From NCBI RefSeq assembly GCF_003970925.1, contig NZ_RWJF01000001.1, positions 2,226,501-2,290,500 of the forward strand: DNA of 64,000 bases, read 5' to 3'. The notes under the pieces were generated by a model. The model had not been told where the DNA came from. It made no database searches and worked only from the letters and a program-made list of their open reading frames with translations. The translations under genes were made by a program, and so were the position numbers. Positions 43,053-52,735 of the stretch are shown in pieces (the first letter of the stretch is position 1; the number at the start of each line of letters is the position of its first letter). The stretch is from Sphingomonas ginkgonis. GTDB lineage: Bacteria; Pseudomonadota; Alphaproteobacteria; Sphingomonadales; Sphingomonadaceae.

Positions 43053-44705
43053 TCAGCTCAACGCCCGATAACGATAGCGCCTGAACCGCGCCTCACCTTT
43101 GCCGGCCGCGAAGAGCGCTGGACGGAGGCTCAGCAAGTCGTCGACGGTGTTCGCATTGTAGCCGGACACCTCGCTCCGAACGCCGTGACGGGTCCAGGTC
43201 TTGCCATCAAGGCTATAATAGAATGTCACGATCTGATGATTGTTGACGATCCGCATATGCAGTCGACGGGTTGCGGGCGCGGGCTCACGCCAGTAGCTCA
43301 ACTTGCCGCCACGATAGCTCCTCATCTGCTGGCCATCGATGCCCATGCCTAGGAACAGCCGGTCATTGAAGAACAGGACGAGCCCAGCTTCGGCACCACC
43401 CACCAACTCGACGTCCACGCTGACGTCGTACGCGCGGTCTCCCACCTGCTGAGTAAGCGGCGAGCAGTTGTGCGGGCCATCGCCCTTGCCCGCGAGCAAC
43501 AATGCGCCGGCCTGCGTCCGGACCCGGCCTGCTTCGCCAGGGGCACTGGCATATAGGCTCCAGCGGGTTCCTAGAGATAGATCGACGAAGTCGTCCGAGC
43601 GTTGGAGGCCGTTCGGGACCGTTGACCCCAACGGCTTGCGCAAGGGACGGGAGAGGTCGGCGCCGGTCGCCCGGAACCAGCCGTCAGGGGTCCATTCGAT
43701 CGGCTCCAGCAGGGTCTGGCGACCAAGCGTTCGATACCCGTTCTCGAACCCGTGATAGACCATGAACCAGCGGCCGTCCTGTCCTTCGACACAGGTCGCA
43801 TGCCCGCGCGACCACCAGCGTTCCTCCGCCGTCGTCGTCCGTACGATCGGATTGTGCGGGCAATGTTCCCAGGGTCCGTTGATCGACTTCGATCGTGCGG
43901 CAACGACCATGTGGCCGGTTGGGGGGCCGCCGGTTCCGCCAACCGCATTGACGAGGTAGAAATAGTCTCCGCGCCGGAACAGTTTCGGGCCCTCGGGAGC
44001 GTAAGCCTCCGTGATCCAGGTCTCGGGATAGCGCCAGGCCTGGTACACCGCCTCTACCGGGCCCGCGGTGGCCAGACCGTCGCGGGACAGGCGGACCCGC
44101 TTGCCATCGTTGAAGAAAAGGTAGCGCTCGCCATCCTCGCCAACGACGTGACCCGGATCGATCAGGTCCGTGACTCCAAGATCGATCGGATCGCTCCACG
44201 GTCCATGCATGGAAGGAGCATGGATGACGTAAATGTTGGCGAAGCTGCGCAGCCCCTTAGACCAGGCGGCGGCCATGAACGGGATGTAGATGAAGTAACG
44301 GTTGCCATGCTTGGCGATGTCAACGGCGAAACAGGTGCCGAGCGGCTTTCGGAGCGCGGGGCCGATCGGGCGCCAGTTCACGAGATCGCGCGAGTGCCAG
44401 ATGAGGAGACCCGGCGATGCGTCGAACGACGAGTGCGTCATGTAATAGTCGTCCCCGTCCTTCAGGACGGAAGGATCAGGGTAATCGCCAGCCAGCACCG
44501 GGTTCAGATAACGACCGTCGCCCAGGTCGGCCTTCCGCTGCCCTTCTATCCCGCGCGGCCATTGCACGACCGACTGGCCGCAAGAGGTTTCCTGTGCCGA
44601 CGCCAAATCATCATTGAGCGATGCTGCGGCAGCGCGGGAGGTCATCGCGGGCATCCCAACGGCTCCGGCGAGCCAAAGCTTCAAGGCCTCGCGACGGCTT
44701 TCCAT
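43053..44705 (-). CDS. Glycoside hydrolase family 43 protein
   Basis: 550 residues. N-terminal signal with twin arginine (MESRREALKLWLAGAVGMP), suggesting Tat export. A five-bladed propeller GH43 domain (about 65-360) has the general base region AGDYPDPSVLKDG, the pKa-modulating Asp in TDLIDPGHVVG and the general acid in EAYAPEGPKL. A C-terminal beta-sandwich (about 385-550; SLGTRWSLYASAPGEAG, RLHMRIVNNHQIVTFYYSLDG) follows. Likely an arabinofuranosidase or xylosidase acting on plant glycans; the exact substrate is unknown. No other glycan genes are nearby. Confidence 0.88.
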   Translation of the reverse strand: MESRREALKLWLAGAVGMPAMTSRAAAASLNDDLASAQETSCGQSVVQWPRGIEGQRKADLGDGRYLNPVLAGDYPDPSVLKDGDDYYMTHSSFDASPGLLIWHSRDLVNWRPIGPALRKPLGTCFAVDIAKHGNRYFIYIPFMAAAWSKGLRSFANIYVIHAPSMHGPWSDPIDLGVTDLIDPGHVVGEDGERYLFFNDGKRVRLSRDGLATAGPVEAVYQAWRYPETWITEAYAPEGPKLFRRGDYFYLVNAVGGTGGPPTGHMVVAARSKSINGPWEHCPHNPIVRTTTAEERWWSRGHATCVEGQDGRWFMVYHGFENGYRTLGRQTLLEPIEWTPDGWFRATGADLSRPLRKPLGSTVPNGLQRSDDFVDLSLGTRWSLYASAPGEAGRVRTQAGALLLAGKGDGPHNCSPLTQQVGDRAYDVSVDVELVGGAEAGLVLFFNDRLFLGMGIDGQQMRSYRGGKLSYWREPAPATRRLHMRIVNNHQIVTFYYSLDGKTWTRHGVRSEVSGYNANTVDDLLSLRPALFAAGKGEARFRRYRYRALS

Positions 44706-44963
44706 GTATGCGGCTCCTATATTAGAAGGTTCGTTCTAGTTTTAGGAGATGTCGGTCGCAAGAGTTATGTTGCCACTGTTTCCACCCTGAGTGGGCAATC
44801 TGCGAGTGGAAGCCGATCAGGCTAGGCGAGCGCCTCTGATTGGTGGAAAGCTGAAGGTCCGCTTTCGGAACGCGCGGCCAGGAAGCAGACGCTCGAAGGT
44901 CGAAGGTACGGTTTACTGTTCAGCACCCATTGCGGAGATCCCAAGGCAAGCTAACCTAACCCA

Positions 44964-45380
44964 ATGAGCGATATTCATGAGCAAATCGAAGCAGTCGCAA
45001 TCGAGTGGATGCAGGCTTGGGTGAGGTCTGATGCGGCCACGCTTGAAAAGTTCCTAGCCCCCGACTTCGCACTGATCGTGTCGGCAACTCCAAACCATCG
45101 GCTCGAACGGACGAATTGGCTAAACACTGCGTGCACGCGTTATCGGGCCAGCGAGTTCAGATACAGAGACGTGCAAGTTCGCGATCTTGGCGACGGCATT
45201 GCTGCCATGTCCTCGATCGCTGAGTTCAAGGCCGAGATCGATGGCGACCCTCGTACGGGTCCCTTATTCTTGGTCGATGTGTGGCGGCGAATGGAAGGGT
45301 GCTGGCGCGTCTGCACCCGCTACAGTTCAGCTCCAGAGGACGTTCGAACCGGATCCGCAGCGGTGACGACCTTACGCTGA
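44964..45380 (+). CDS. NTF2/SnoaL-like protein
   Basis: 138 residues matching the cone-shaped NTF2 fold: AIEWMQAWVRSDAATLEKFLAPDFALIVSAT, DGIAAMSSIAEFKAEIDGD, FLVDVWRRMEGCWRVCTRY (DUF4440-like). Small ligand binding or isomerase-like roles are known in the superfamily; no specific one can be assigned. Weak ribosome site. Confidence 0.75.
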   Translation: MSDIHEQIEAVAIEWMQAWVRSDAATLEKFLAPDFALIVSATPNHRLERTNWLNTACTRYRASEFRYRDVQVRDLGDGIAAMSSIAEFKAEIDGDPRTGPLFLVDVWRRMEGCWRVCTRYSSAPEDVRTGSAAVTTLR

Positions 45381-45738
45381 CGCCTACCAGTTGTCATATA
45401 TGCCCCCGACCGTCGGCAGGTGGTGGTTAGCGGACCGACTGCTTTTGGGTGAAGACGGGGGAAAGCCGACGCCCGTTCAGGCGGCGCCGGAGGTCTGCTT
45501 AGCGCCCCATCTAAGACATTCAGGTCCAATGCGAGGCACGCAGTAAGCGGCCCTTCGTTCAGATTCGCCCGATGACGACCGTTAAGGAAAGCCAACGATT
45601 TTTCGCTTTTCTGTCGTTCATCCGGGGGCCGTTGTCTTCGAAGTTGAGTCACAGTGATCCGCCCAGATTTGACACATCAGCAGCTTAGGCGGGACAGGAC
45701 GGCTGACGGAATGTGAATGTCAAGGCAACTGAGCGACC
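45381..45738. other. Non-coding stretch with dispersed repeats
   Basis: Holds the second copy of the 85-bp repeat and a further AAGCGGCCCTTCGTTCAG motif. No gene seen. Confidence 0.5.
45421..45505 (-). repeat. 85-bp dispersed repeat, copy 2
   Basis: Reverse complement of 2840-2924 with a handful of mismatches. With the first copy it forms a 42-kb inverted pair that could support recombination. Confidence 0.8.
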
Positions 45739-46573
45739 GGAGGTGTCAGACAAAAGCGAAAGCGTCTCTGCTGCGCGTAGCTGGATCTTTGATGTCCAGC
45801 CCTATCCGACAAGCCCCTGCCACTCGGCCAGGGCGGCCGAGCGGCGGAGCTTGAAGTCGGACCGGCTGACGAGGTGACGTTCGGCGTTGAAGTGATTGTG
45901 GAGGTTGGCGTGGACAGAGGCGAACTTCTGTAGGCTCTTCATCTGCCGAAATCTGAGCATGGCCCGTTCTCGTCGTCGAAACGCCAGATGGCTGTTCTCC
46001 ACCCGGTTGTTGGCCCAGCGCCCAACCTCCTGCTTCCTCGTGTTGCCCAATTCGGTCATTGCGGCCTTGTAGGAGCGCAGCCCGTCAGTGGTGATCGCCT
46101 CCGGCGAGCCGTGGCGCTTCAGCGCCTTTTTCATGAACCGGAGTGCCGCGCCCTTGTCCCGCTCCTTGGTGACGAAGCTCTCGAGCACCTCGCCTTCATG
46201 GTCTACGGCACGCCACAGGAAGCGCATCTCGCCGTTCACCTTCACGTACATCTCGTCGAGGTGCCAACGCCACTGGCGGAAGCCCCGCAAGCGGTTCACT
46301 CGCTGGCGGCGGATGTCAGCGGCAAAGAGCGGGCCAAAGCGGTTCCACCAATAGCGCACCGTCTCATGGCAGATGTCGATCCCTCGTTCGTGCAGCAGAT
46401 CCTCGACGTTCCGGAGGCTGAGCGGATAGCGAACGTACATCATCACCGCCAAGCGGATCACCTCGGGTGAGGTCTTGAAGTAGCGGAATGGGCTGGATGG
46501 AACACGGCGTCGAGGCATCCGTCTCCCCTACCCGCGCCTCCTTACCGGTCGGTGCATTTCATCTGACAGTGCC
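45739..46573 (-). mobile_element. IS6-like insertion sequence, copy E
   Basis: 835 bp, left end GGAGGTGTCAGA, right end TCTGACAGTGCC. Flanks GAGCGACC and ATCCTGCC do not match. A serine recombinase gene is cut at the right end. Confidence 0.9.
45802..46518 (-). CDS. IS6-family transposase (copy E)
   Basis: 238 residues with intact catalytic positions. Differences include MPRRRVPSSPF, QRVNRLRGF and EMRFLWRAV. Confidence 0.95.
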   Translation of the reverse strand: MPRRRVPSSPFRYFKTSPEVIRLAVMMYVRYPLSLRNVEDLLHERGIDICHETVRYWWNRFGPLFAADIRRQRVNRLRGFRQWRWHLDEMYVKVNGEMRFLWRAVDHEGEVLESFVTKERDKGAALRFMKKALKRHGSPEAITTDGLRSYKAAMTELGNTRKQEVGRWANNRVENSHLAFRRRERAMLRFRQMKSLQKFASVHANLHNHFNAERHLVSRSDFKLRRSAALAEWQGLVG

Positions 46574-47554
46574 ATCCTGCCCCTTGTAATAGCCTTCCTT
46601 GACCGCATAGCCGGGCGCAGCGGTGACTGTTCCCATGCGCCGCCCTAGCTCGTCGTAGAGAATGCCGGCGAGAAAACGGTCGGGCGACGGCCGGTTTGGA
46701 GCGCGCTGGTGTCGAAGGAGATCAACTCGGTTCCATGCCTCCCAGCTGATCAGCGGCGGAACGTTGATTTCGACCCATTCACCGTGCCGCCTCACTCGGC
46801 CGGAATAGATTGAGTTGGCGAGGATTTTGCCGACCGTGGCCGCGGTCATCGGCTGTCCGCCATGATCCAGGCCCGACTTCGACCGCCAACGCCGAGTTGT
46901 GATACCTCGCTGCTGGAGATCTCTAACCAGTTCACGAAGAGGCGTGATCTCGTACCGTTCGAACAGTTCTGCGACGAGCGGTGCCCGCTCCGGATCGATG
47001 ACGAGCCGTCCGCCCGGCTCAACCAAATAGCCAAATGGCGGAAGGCCCCCAGCGAAGAGGCCGTTTTTAAGCAAAGCCGCCTTCTTGTCGCGGACGCGGT
47101 CCGACATGAGTTCCCGCTCGAATTGGGCGAAGGTCAGAAGGATGTTGAGGATGAGACGCCCGAGGCTGTCGGAGGTGTCGAAATTCTGAGTCACGCTGAC
47201 AAAGGTGGCATCGTGCCGTTCGAACACGTCGATCAGGCGTACGAAGTCCAGCAGCGAACGGGTTAGTCGGTCGATCTTGTAGACGACGACCAGATCAACT
47301 CGGCCCGCCTCGATGTCCGTAAGCAACGCGGCGAGCGCCGGTCTTGCCAAGGTGCTTCCGGAGTAACCGCCGTCATCATAGCGCCCCGGCAGTTCGCGCC
47401 AGCGGCGATGAGCTTGGCTCTTAATGTAGGAGTGGCAAACTTCGCGCTGCAGATCGAGCGAGGTGACTGCCTGGTCGAGGCCACGTTCAGTACTTTTGCG
47501 CGTGTAGATCGCGCACCGTACGAACGGGGCAGAAGGAAAGGCGCGGCCAACCAT
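46574..47554 (-). pseudogene. Large serine recombinase A, C-terminus lost at IS6-like copy E
   Basis: About 325 residues of a normally 550-600-residue recombinase. The resolvase domain is complete (CAIYTRKSTERG with the nucleophile Ser; YKIDRLTRSL; FDTSDSLGRLILNILLTFAQFERELMSDR), followed by the recombinase domain (GGLPPFGYLVEPGGRL, ILANSIYSG). The sequence stops at GYYKGQDG, the IS boundary, and the zinc-ribbon/coiled-coil part is missing and not found left of the IS. The ATG at 47554 is used. Confidence 0.88.
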
Positions 47555-47716
47555 CGCGATCAATCTCGAAAGGTCGTTCTTCTACACCTGCAGACCTCTG
47601 TCGGCGCCGACCTATGTTGGCGTAAGCGAACGAAGCTTTTCCTCCATTCAGTTTCGAACTAACATCCTGCCTCCACTGTGGGCTGCAATTTACAGCTACT
47701 TTCATGGAGGCTTGAC

Positions 47717-47902
47717 ATGCGCTTCATTCTTACGCTTGCCGCTGCCGCATCCTTGCTGGCTCCCCCCGCCTTTGCGGCGCCGTGTCGCGACGGCAAAGGT
47801 AAGTTCGTGAAGTGCGCCGAGACCAAGGCAGCCCCGAAGCGCTGCAAGGACGCCAAGGGTAAGTTCGCCAAGTGCGGCATTCCGGGTTCCAAGCCGGCTT
47901 GA
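47717..47902 (+). CDS. Small secreted protein with duplicated Cys motif
   Basis: 61 residues: signal peptide (MRFILTLAAAASLLAPPAFA) and a 41-residue mature part made of two copies of C-(R/K)-D-(G/A)-K-G-K-F-(V/A)-K-C (CRDGKGKFVKC, CKDAKGKFAKC). PsiF-like proteins have similar repeats. Strong ribosome site GGAGG. It lies between two recombinase genes transcribed away from it or past it. Function unknown. Confidence 0.7.
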   Translation: MRFILTLAAAASLLAPPAFAAPCRDGKGKFVKCAETKAAPKRCKDAKGKFAKCGIPGSKPA

Positions 47903-48041
47903 TCGACCGGATGGTTTAAGGCATATTTCTACTTGGTCAGCGTGCCGCTGATTGGATGGTGGGCCGGTTGCGAGCGATCGCGCCGGCCCTTTTCATGTTC
48001 TGGCGCTGCTGGCGTCCGGCTCTCCTCGCGGGAGAGGCTCC

Positions 48042-49817
48042 ATGAACGATCTGCCAACACCTGCTATTCGCTGCGCGATCTACACCCGAAAGAGCAGCGA
48101 AGACGGGCTGCTGTCGAACCTCAATTCGCTCGAAGCGCAGCGAGAGGTCTGCCGCGCTTACATACAGTGCAATGCACATCGGGGTTGGAACGCTGTTCCG
48201 ACCGACTATGACGACGGAGGTTTCTCCGGCAGCACCCTTGAGCGGCCAGCCTTGCAGCGCCTGATCATCGATATTCGTGAGCGCCGGATTGACGTCGTCT
48301 TGTTCTACAAAATCGATCGGCTGACGCGCTCGTTGGCAGATTTCGTCCGGCTGATGGAAGCTCTGAAGCCTTTCAAGGTGTCGTTCGTCAGCGTCACTCA
48401 GTCGTTCGATACCAGCGACACCATGGGCCGGATGATCTTGAATATCCTACTCACCTTTGCCCAGTTCGAACGCGAGATGATGGGCGATCGGATCCGCGAT
48501 AAATTCGAGGTGATGCGAAGGCGCGGACTTTACATCCACGGCCTTCCCCCGCTCGGCTATGACAAGGTCGATCAGCAGCTGGTCGTCAACCACGCCGAGG
48601 CTCGAACCGTCGTGCGCATCTTCGAGCGCGTCAAAGAATGCACAACGATCCAGGACCTTGCGCGAACACTCTGCGCCGAAGGGATCCGCAGCAAGCGCTG
48701 GACGCTGCGTAACGGGCGAAGCAAGGGTGGAGGACCGATCACCGCTTTCAACCTGTACAAGCTGCTGCACAATCCCGTTTATCGCGGATGCGTTGTTCAC
48801 GGCGGCAGACAATATCCTGCTCGCCATCCGGCCATCATCGACGAGGCCTTGTGGACCGAGGTACAGAACTGGCGGGAGCGTCGCGCCCGTCCGCGGATCA
48901 AATGGGACCCCGAGCGCAATCTCCTTCGCGGTTTGCTCTTCGACGAACATGGTCGACCGCTTCAAGCCGATGCCACCGGCGTATCTCCTCGCGCCTATCG
49001 GTCCTACGCTTCGCAGGTGAAAACCAAACGCCCCTTTGAAGATCTGCCGATCGTGCGAGTGCGGGCAGAGCGGGTCGAGGAACTAACGCTCGCCTCATTG
49101 ATCGCCTTTTATGACGATCATAGCGAGGTCAGGCGCGCATTGCTCTGCATCGGCAGCTATGTCGATGAGCCTCGCGACCTGTTCCACCGCTGCGCTGCGG
49201 TTCGGGCGCGACTGGCTCAGCTGACCAGAGAGGAGCAGCGTTGCTTCCTGCGTGACCAACTCAGCCGGATTGAAATCAGTACCTCCGAGCTGCGCTTGTT
49301 TGTTCGCTGTTCCTCCATCCAGCGCTTGCTCGAGACCCATACCCTCGCCGACCTACTGACATCTCGAGCGCAAGATGGTGAGCGAACTCACCTTGTGACC
49401 GTGAACGCCTATCTGCAGGGTCCGTATGCTCGATTAAGGTTGCCCTTGAATGCTCGTTCAAACGAGGATCGGCGTTCAAACCCTGAATTGGTGGCTCTCC
49501 TCAACAAAGCCATTCAGCTGCGAGCCGAGGTGATGCGCAGGCGCGCTGACGATCTGCGGGAGATTGCGGCTTCAAAGCGCATGAGCGTCAACTATCTGTC
49601 CCGACTGATCCGCCTCACCTATTTAGCGCCTGACATCCAGGCAGCCATTCTCGATGGCTGCCAGCCCGCTTCGCTCACGCGCGATCGGCTACTCTACTGC
49701 GGACTACCAGCCGCTTGGCCCCAGCAACGCGCGTTGCTCGAGTTCCCCGAGCCATCGTCGGGCATAACCGACTGCTCTGGTCATATGCGGCCTCGCCTCG
49801 GCCAGAGCCCGCCCTAA
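48042..49817 (+). CDS. Large serine recombinase B
   Basis: 591 residues from the ATG at 48042 (GGGAGAGG upstream). Resolvase domain with CAIYTRKSSEDG (nucleophile Ser), YKIDRLTRSLADFVRLM and FAQFEREMMGDRIRDK; recombinase domain (GLPPLGYDKVDQQL, LLHNPVYRG); then a long C-terminal region with an HTH-like segment (LREIAASKRMSVNYLSRLIR, YLAPDIQAAILDG). The classic zinc-ribbon cysteines are not evident. It would integrate or excise mobile DNA, or invert segments, without high-energy cofactors. Tail-to-tail with recombinase C, stops overlapping. Confidence 0.93.
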   Translation: MNDLPTPAIRCAIYTRKSSEDGLLSNLNSLEAQREVCRAYIQCNAHRGWNAVPTDYDDGGFSGSTLERPALQRLIIDIRERRIDVVLFYKIDRLTRSLADFVRLMEALKPFKVSFVSVTQSFDTSDTMGRMILNILLTFAQFEREMMGDRIRDKFEVMRRRGLYIHGLPPLGYDKVDQQLVVNHAEARTVVRIFERVKECTTIQDLARTLCAEGIRSKRWTLRNGRSKGGGPITAFNLYKLLHNPVYRGCVVHGGRQYPARHPAIIDEALWTEVQNWRERRARPRIKWDPERNLLRGLLFDEHGRPLQADATGVSPRAYRSYASQVKTKRPFEDLPIVRVRAERVEELTLASLIAFYDDHSEVRRALLCIGSYVDEPRDLFHRCAAVRARLAQLTREEQRCFLRDQLSRIEISTSELRLFVRCSSIQRLLETHTLADLLTSRAQDGERTHLVTVNAYLQGPYARLRLPLNARSNEDRRSNPELVALLNKAIQLRAEVMRRRADDLREIAASKRMSVNYLSRLIRLTYLAPDIQAAILDGCQPASLTRDRLLYCGLPAAWPQQRALLEFPEPSSGITDCSGHMRPRLGQSPP

Positions 49818-51565
49818 GTGATGACGGCACCAACATCGACAGGGCTGCTCTCTCTAGCGCCATCGATTTCGGTGAACTTGAAGAAGCGGCGCTGCTGCGT
49901 CCAGTCGAGCGGCATGGGCTTGTACATGAGGTCACGCACGCTCAGCCCTGAAGGCTGTTGCCCATCCAAGATGGCGGCGCGGATGTCGGGTGCTAAATAG
50001 TTGACGCGCAACAGGCGATGGAATGCACTCACGCTAAGCCGGAAGCGTTTGGCGAGGACCTCCGGCGAGGTCTCCCGTTCCTCAAGGATCAAACGTTGAG
50101 CACTAAGCGCACGGCGAAGCAGGTTCACCAGCTTGCGATTGGGTGCCCCGGTTCTTCCGGAGCGCTGCACGGGCAAGCTGAAATCACGATGCGCACAGGT
50201 GAGTTGGGCATCCAAGCTCAAAAGGTAGAGCCGCTCACCCTTCTGTCGTTCCACCGGAACTTGGAAATGGCCAAAGCCGTCCCACGAGAGAAACTGCTCG
50301 AGGGCAGCGATCGAGATGTAGAGCCTCAGGTCAGTCACGGTCACAACCAAGTGATCGAGAACGGCTACGAGCCATTCTCTCAAAGCCGTTCGGTTCATCA
50401 TGTCGACCCGCTGAGAGGCAACCGACCCGGCGTCTTCGAGGTGTTTATCGGAGGGACGGGGCTGACCGGACAGGAGGAGACGCTTTAAACGGGTTCGATC
50501 ATCGAGCAGGCCGCGTAGCGCCACGACTACCAGTCGTTCGGTCTCGTCCGCATTGACCCGAACCAGACCCGGCGAGCAGGGATCCCGGCGGGACTTGGGG
50601 GCGCTTTGATAATAGCGGACGCCGCCACCGCGCTCGGAGCAGTAGTAGCGTCGGCCATCATCGCCAAGCAGCAGGTCTCGCAGCAGAAACTTACCGCGAT
50701 CCCAAGGAACCTTGGCCTTGGTTCGGACAGCACGAAGTTGTTGCACGCTGTCCCACAGCGACCGTTCCACGATCGGCGGGTGAACGCCCGGAAACCACTC
50801 CGTTCCAGACCTGATGAAGCCGATATAGACGGGGTTCTTTAGGACTGAGTACATCGTCCCGCGCTCAATCAATCCTCCCCCGCGAACCTTGCCTTTTCTG
50901 GTGAGGATCTGCTTGCAGCGGACGCCTTCCGCCTGGAGCTGGCGGAGCACCCCATGGGCGTTGGGGAATTCCTGGTAGCGCTCGAAGATGGTTCGAACGA
51001 GCTTGGCCTCGGCTTCGTTGACGACCAGGCGACCTTGCACACGGTCATAGCCCAGTGGTGGCGGGCCTTGAACATGAAGCCCACGCTGACGCATCGACAG
51101 CAGCTTGTCTCGCACCCGATCGGACAACATCTCCCGTTCAAACTGGGCGAAGGTGAGCAAGATATTGAGGACCATCCGACCCATGCTGGTCGACGTATCG
51201 AAGGATTGCGTGACGCTCACGAACGCCACGCCGAGGCGCTGCACCCCGTCCATCAGACGCACGAAGTCGGCGAGGGACCGGGTGAGCCGATCAATCTTGT
51301 AGAAGAGTACGACGTCGATCTCGCCCGCTGCCATATCGGCCAGCAGGCGCGTCAAGGCTGGGCGGTTGAGATCGCCGCCCGACCAGCCCTCATCGGCATA
51401 GAGGGTGGACACTTCACTCCAACCAAGGTGCGCGTGGCAGCGAATATAGGCCGAGCAAACCTCCCGTTGTGCCTCGAGAGACGTCCACTCCTGGCTGGCA
51501 CCAACGAGCGTGCTCTTTCTGGTGTATATCGCACACCGCACCGAGTTCTGGCCGCGGTCTTCCAT
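49814..51565 (-). CDS. Large serine recombinase C
   Basis: 583 residues, strong ribosome site AGGAGGG. Resolvase domain (CAIYTRKSTLVG; YKIDRLTRSLADFVRLMDG; FAQFEREMLSDRVRDK), recombinase domain (GPPPLGYDRVQGRL; LKNPVYIG), a partial Cys ribbon (RRYYCSERGG.. DPCSPG) and the same C-terminal module as B (LAKRFRLSVSAFHRLLRVNY, LAPDIRAAILDGQQPSGLSV). Homologous to A and B yet clearly diverged, so not a recent duplication. Confidence 0.93.
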   Translation of the reverse strand: MEDRGQNSVRCAIYTRKSTLVGASQEWTSLEAQREVCSAYIRCHAHLGWSEVSTLYADEGWSGGDLNRPALTRLLADMAAGEIDVVLFYKIDRLTRSLADFVRLMDGVQRLGVAFVSVTQSFDTSTSMGRMVLNILLTFAQFEREMLSDRVRDKLLSMRQRGLHVQGPPPLGYDRVQGRLVVNEAEAKLVRTIFERYQEFPNAHGVLRQLQAEGVRCKQILTRKGKVRGGGLIERGTMYSVLKNPVYIGFIRSGTEWFPGVHPPIVERSLWDSVQQLRAVRTKAKVPWDRGKFLLRDLLLGDDGRRYYCSERGGGVRYYQSAPKSRRDPCSPGLVRVNADETERLVVVALRGLLDDRTRLKRLLLSGQPRPSDKHLEDAGSVASQRVDMMNRTALREWLVAVLDHLVVTVTDLRLYISIAALEQFLSWDGFGHFQVPVERQKGERLYLLSLDAQLTCAHRDFSLPVQRSGRTGAPNRKLVNLLRRALSAQRLILEERETSPEVLAKRFRLSVSAFHRLLRVNYLAPDIRAAILDGQQPSGLSVRDLMYKPMPLDWTQQRRFFKFTEIDGARESSPVDVGAVIT

Positions 51566-51872
51566 TCTTCCCTCCTGAGGTCATTTGGCGAGCCTTGGAG
51601 AAGAACAATGTGGACGTTCAGAAGCAGCCGCTTGATCGCTCTGCAGAAAAGTTCCTCACCATTTTCGCGCCGATCTGGTTTGAGCTATCTCGTAAGCGCT
51701 TGATTTTCTTCAAACCAATGTGACTGTTTAAGCTCACTGTTACGTTTGACATGCGAGCCAGCAGTCCTCGAAGGCAGCCAGGTCTAACGATCAACCGCCG
51801 CCCGAGAGCAGGCAAGGCGTCACTCCTCCTAGGCGTCCAAACCTGGCCATTTGTCGTCAGGGAGTATCTTCA
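51566..51872. other. Intergenic region upstream of recombinase C and the pilin-like gene
   Basis: Divergent promoter region. Lower GC than neighbours in 51600-51760. No gene seen. As DNA beside the recombinase block, it is a place where an attachment site could lie, but none can be identified by eye. Confidence 0.4.
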
Positions 51873-52337
51873 ATGCGTATCATCACACTGGCGTTGCCGG
51901 TGACGATCCTGCTTGCCGCCGTTCCGGCGCAGGCCGCCAACGTGACATTCACGGGCGTACTCACCAACAGTTGCACGCTTAGCCTTACTACGCCGGGCAT
52001 CCTGGCTCCCGCCACCAGCGGCACCATCTTCGGATCGGAGCAGAGTGGCGGCACAGCGGCAGTCATGGCCGTTGCGGCAGTGGGCGTCTTCCCCACGATC
52101 ACGTTCAACGCTCCTTCGGTAACGTTGGCGCCGACCAACTGGACGGCCACGCACACCGACGAGATCCGTTATACGAGCGCCAATGGTGCGAGCCAGGTGT
52201 ACACTTCCGGGAGCAGCAGCTTTCGCGAAACCGGATTGCTTGACACCTTCACCGTTCACGGCCGCATCAGCAGTGCCGAGGGGTTTGCCGGCGGCAGCTA
52301 CGCGCTGACCAGCGTCGTGACCTGTTCGCAGCTATGA
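51873..52337 (+). CDS. Spore-coat-U-like secreted protein
   Basis: 154 residues with signal peptide (MRIITLALPVTILLAAVPAQA) and a beta-rich mature domain: NVTFTGVLTNSCTLSLTTPG has the N-terminal strand and Cys typical of spore coat U/Csu-type pilins, with a second Cys near the C-terminus (VVTCSQL). Probably exported to the surface or periplasm. Its stop overlaps the start of the chaperone-like gene by four bases. Confidence 0.6.
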   Translation: MRIITLALPVTILLAAVPAQAANVTFTGVLTNSCTLSLTTPGILAPATSGTIFGSEQSGGTAAVMAVAAVGVFPTITFNAPSVTLAPTNWTATHTDEIRYTSANGASQVYTSGSSSFRETGLLDTFTVHGRISSAEGFAGGSYALTSVVTCSQL

Positions 52338-52735
52338 AGAAGCCGTCGATGATCTGCGCAGGCGTGGCGGTTCTTGCTGCTCCGCCTGCGGCGGCGGTCA
52401 GCCTCGGACCGCTTACGAAGAGCGGCATCACCGATGGACCGGACAAGGCCTTCTACCTGAGCCTGGGCAACCCGTACCAGGGCGAGGAGAGGTTCGTAGC
52501 TTCGGCCATCGGCGCGGATGATGAGAACGCCCAGGGGCGTGTCACCATCTTTCCGTCCGACGTCCGGCTCGGGCCGCAGATGCGCCGACAGATCCTCATC
52601 ATTATCCGGAACCTTGAACCGGGTGAACACTACAGCTTCCGTGTCTGCGCGGAGCGTGCCCCCCTCCCCTCGGAGACCGTCCGTGCCCGTGTCTGCTCGA
52701 AACTCAATGCTCGCCGCCTGCTTGTTCGCGGCTAG
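52334..52735 (+). CDS. PapD-like chaperone (short) protein
   Basis: 133 residues; signal-like N-terminus (MICAGVAVLAAPPAAA) and an immunoglobulin-like domain with FYLSLGNPYQGEERFVASAI, RVTIFPSDVRLGPQMRRQILIII and PGEHYSFRVCAE, resembling only the N-terminal domain of pilus assembly chaperones. Full chaperones are about 230 residues, so this is a short form or a truncated relative. Overlaps genes on both sides. Confidence 0.5.
   Translation: MKKPSMICAGVAVLAAPPAAAVSLGPLTKSGITDGPDKAFYLSLGNPYQGEERFVASAIGADDENAQGRVTIFPSDVRLGPQMRRQILIIIRNLEPGEHYSFRVCAERAPLPSETVRARVCSKLNARRLLVRG

Noticed and set aside
43752..44825. 357-codon forward frame opposite the GH43 gene
   Set aside because: Antisense shadow; the GH43 frame has a signal peptide and catalytic residues.
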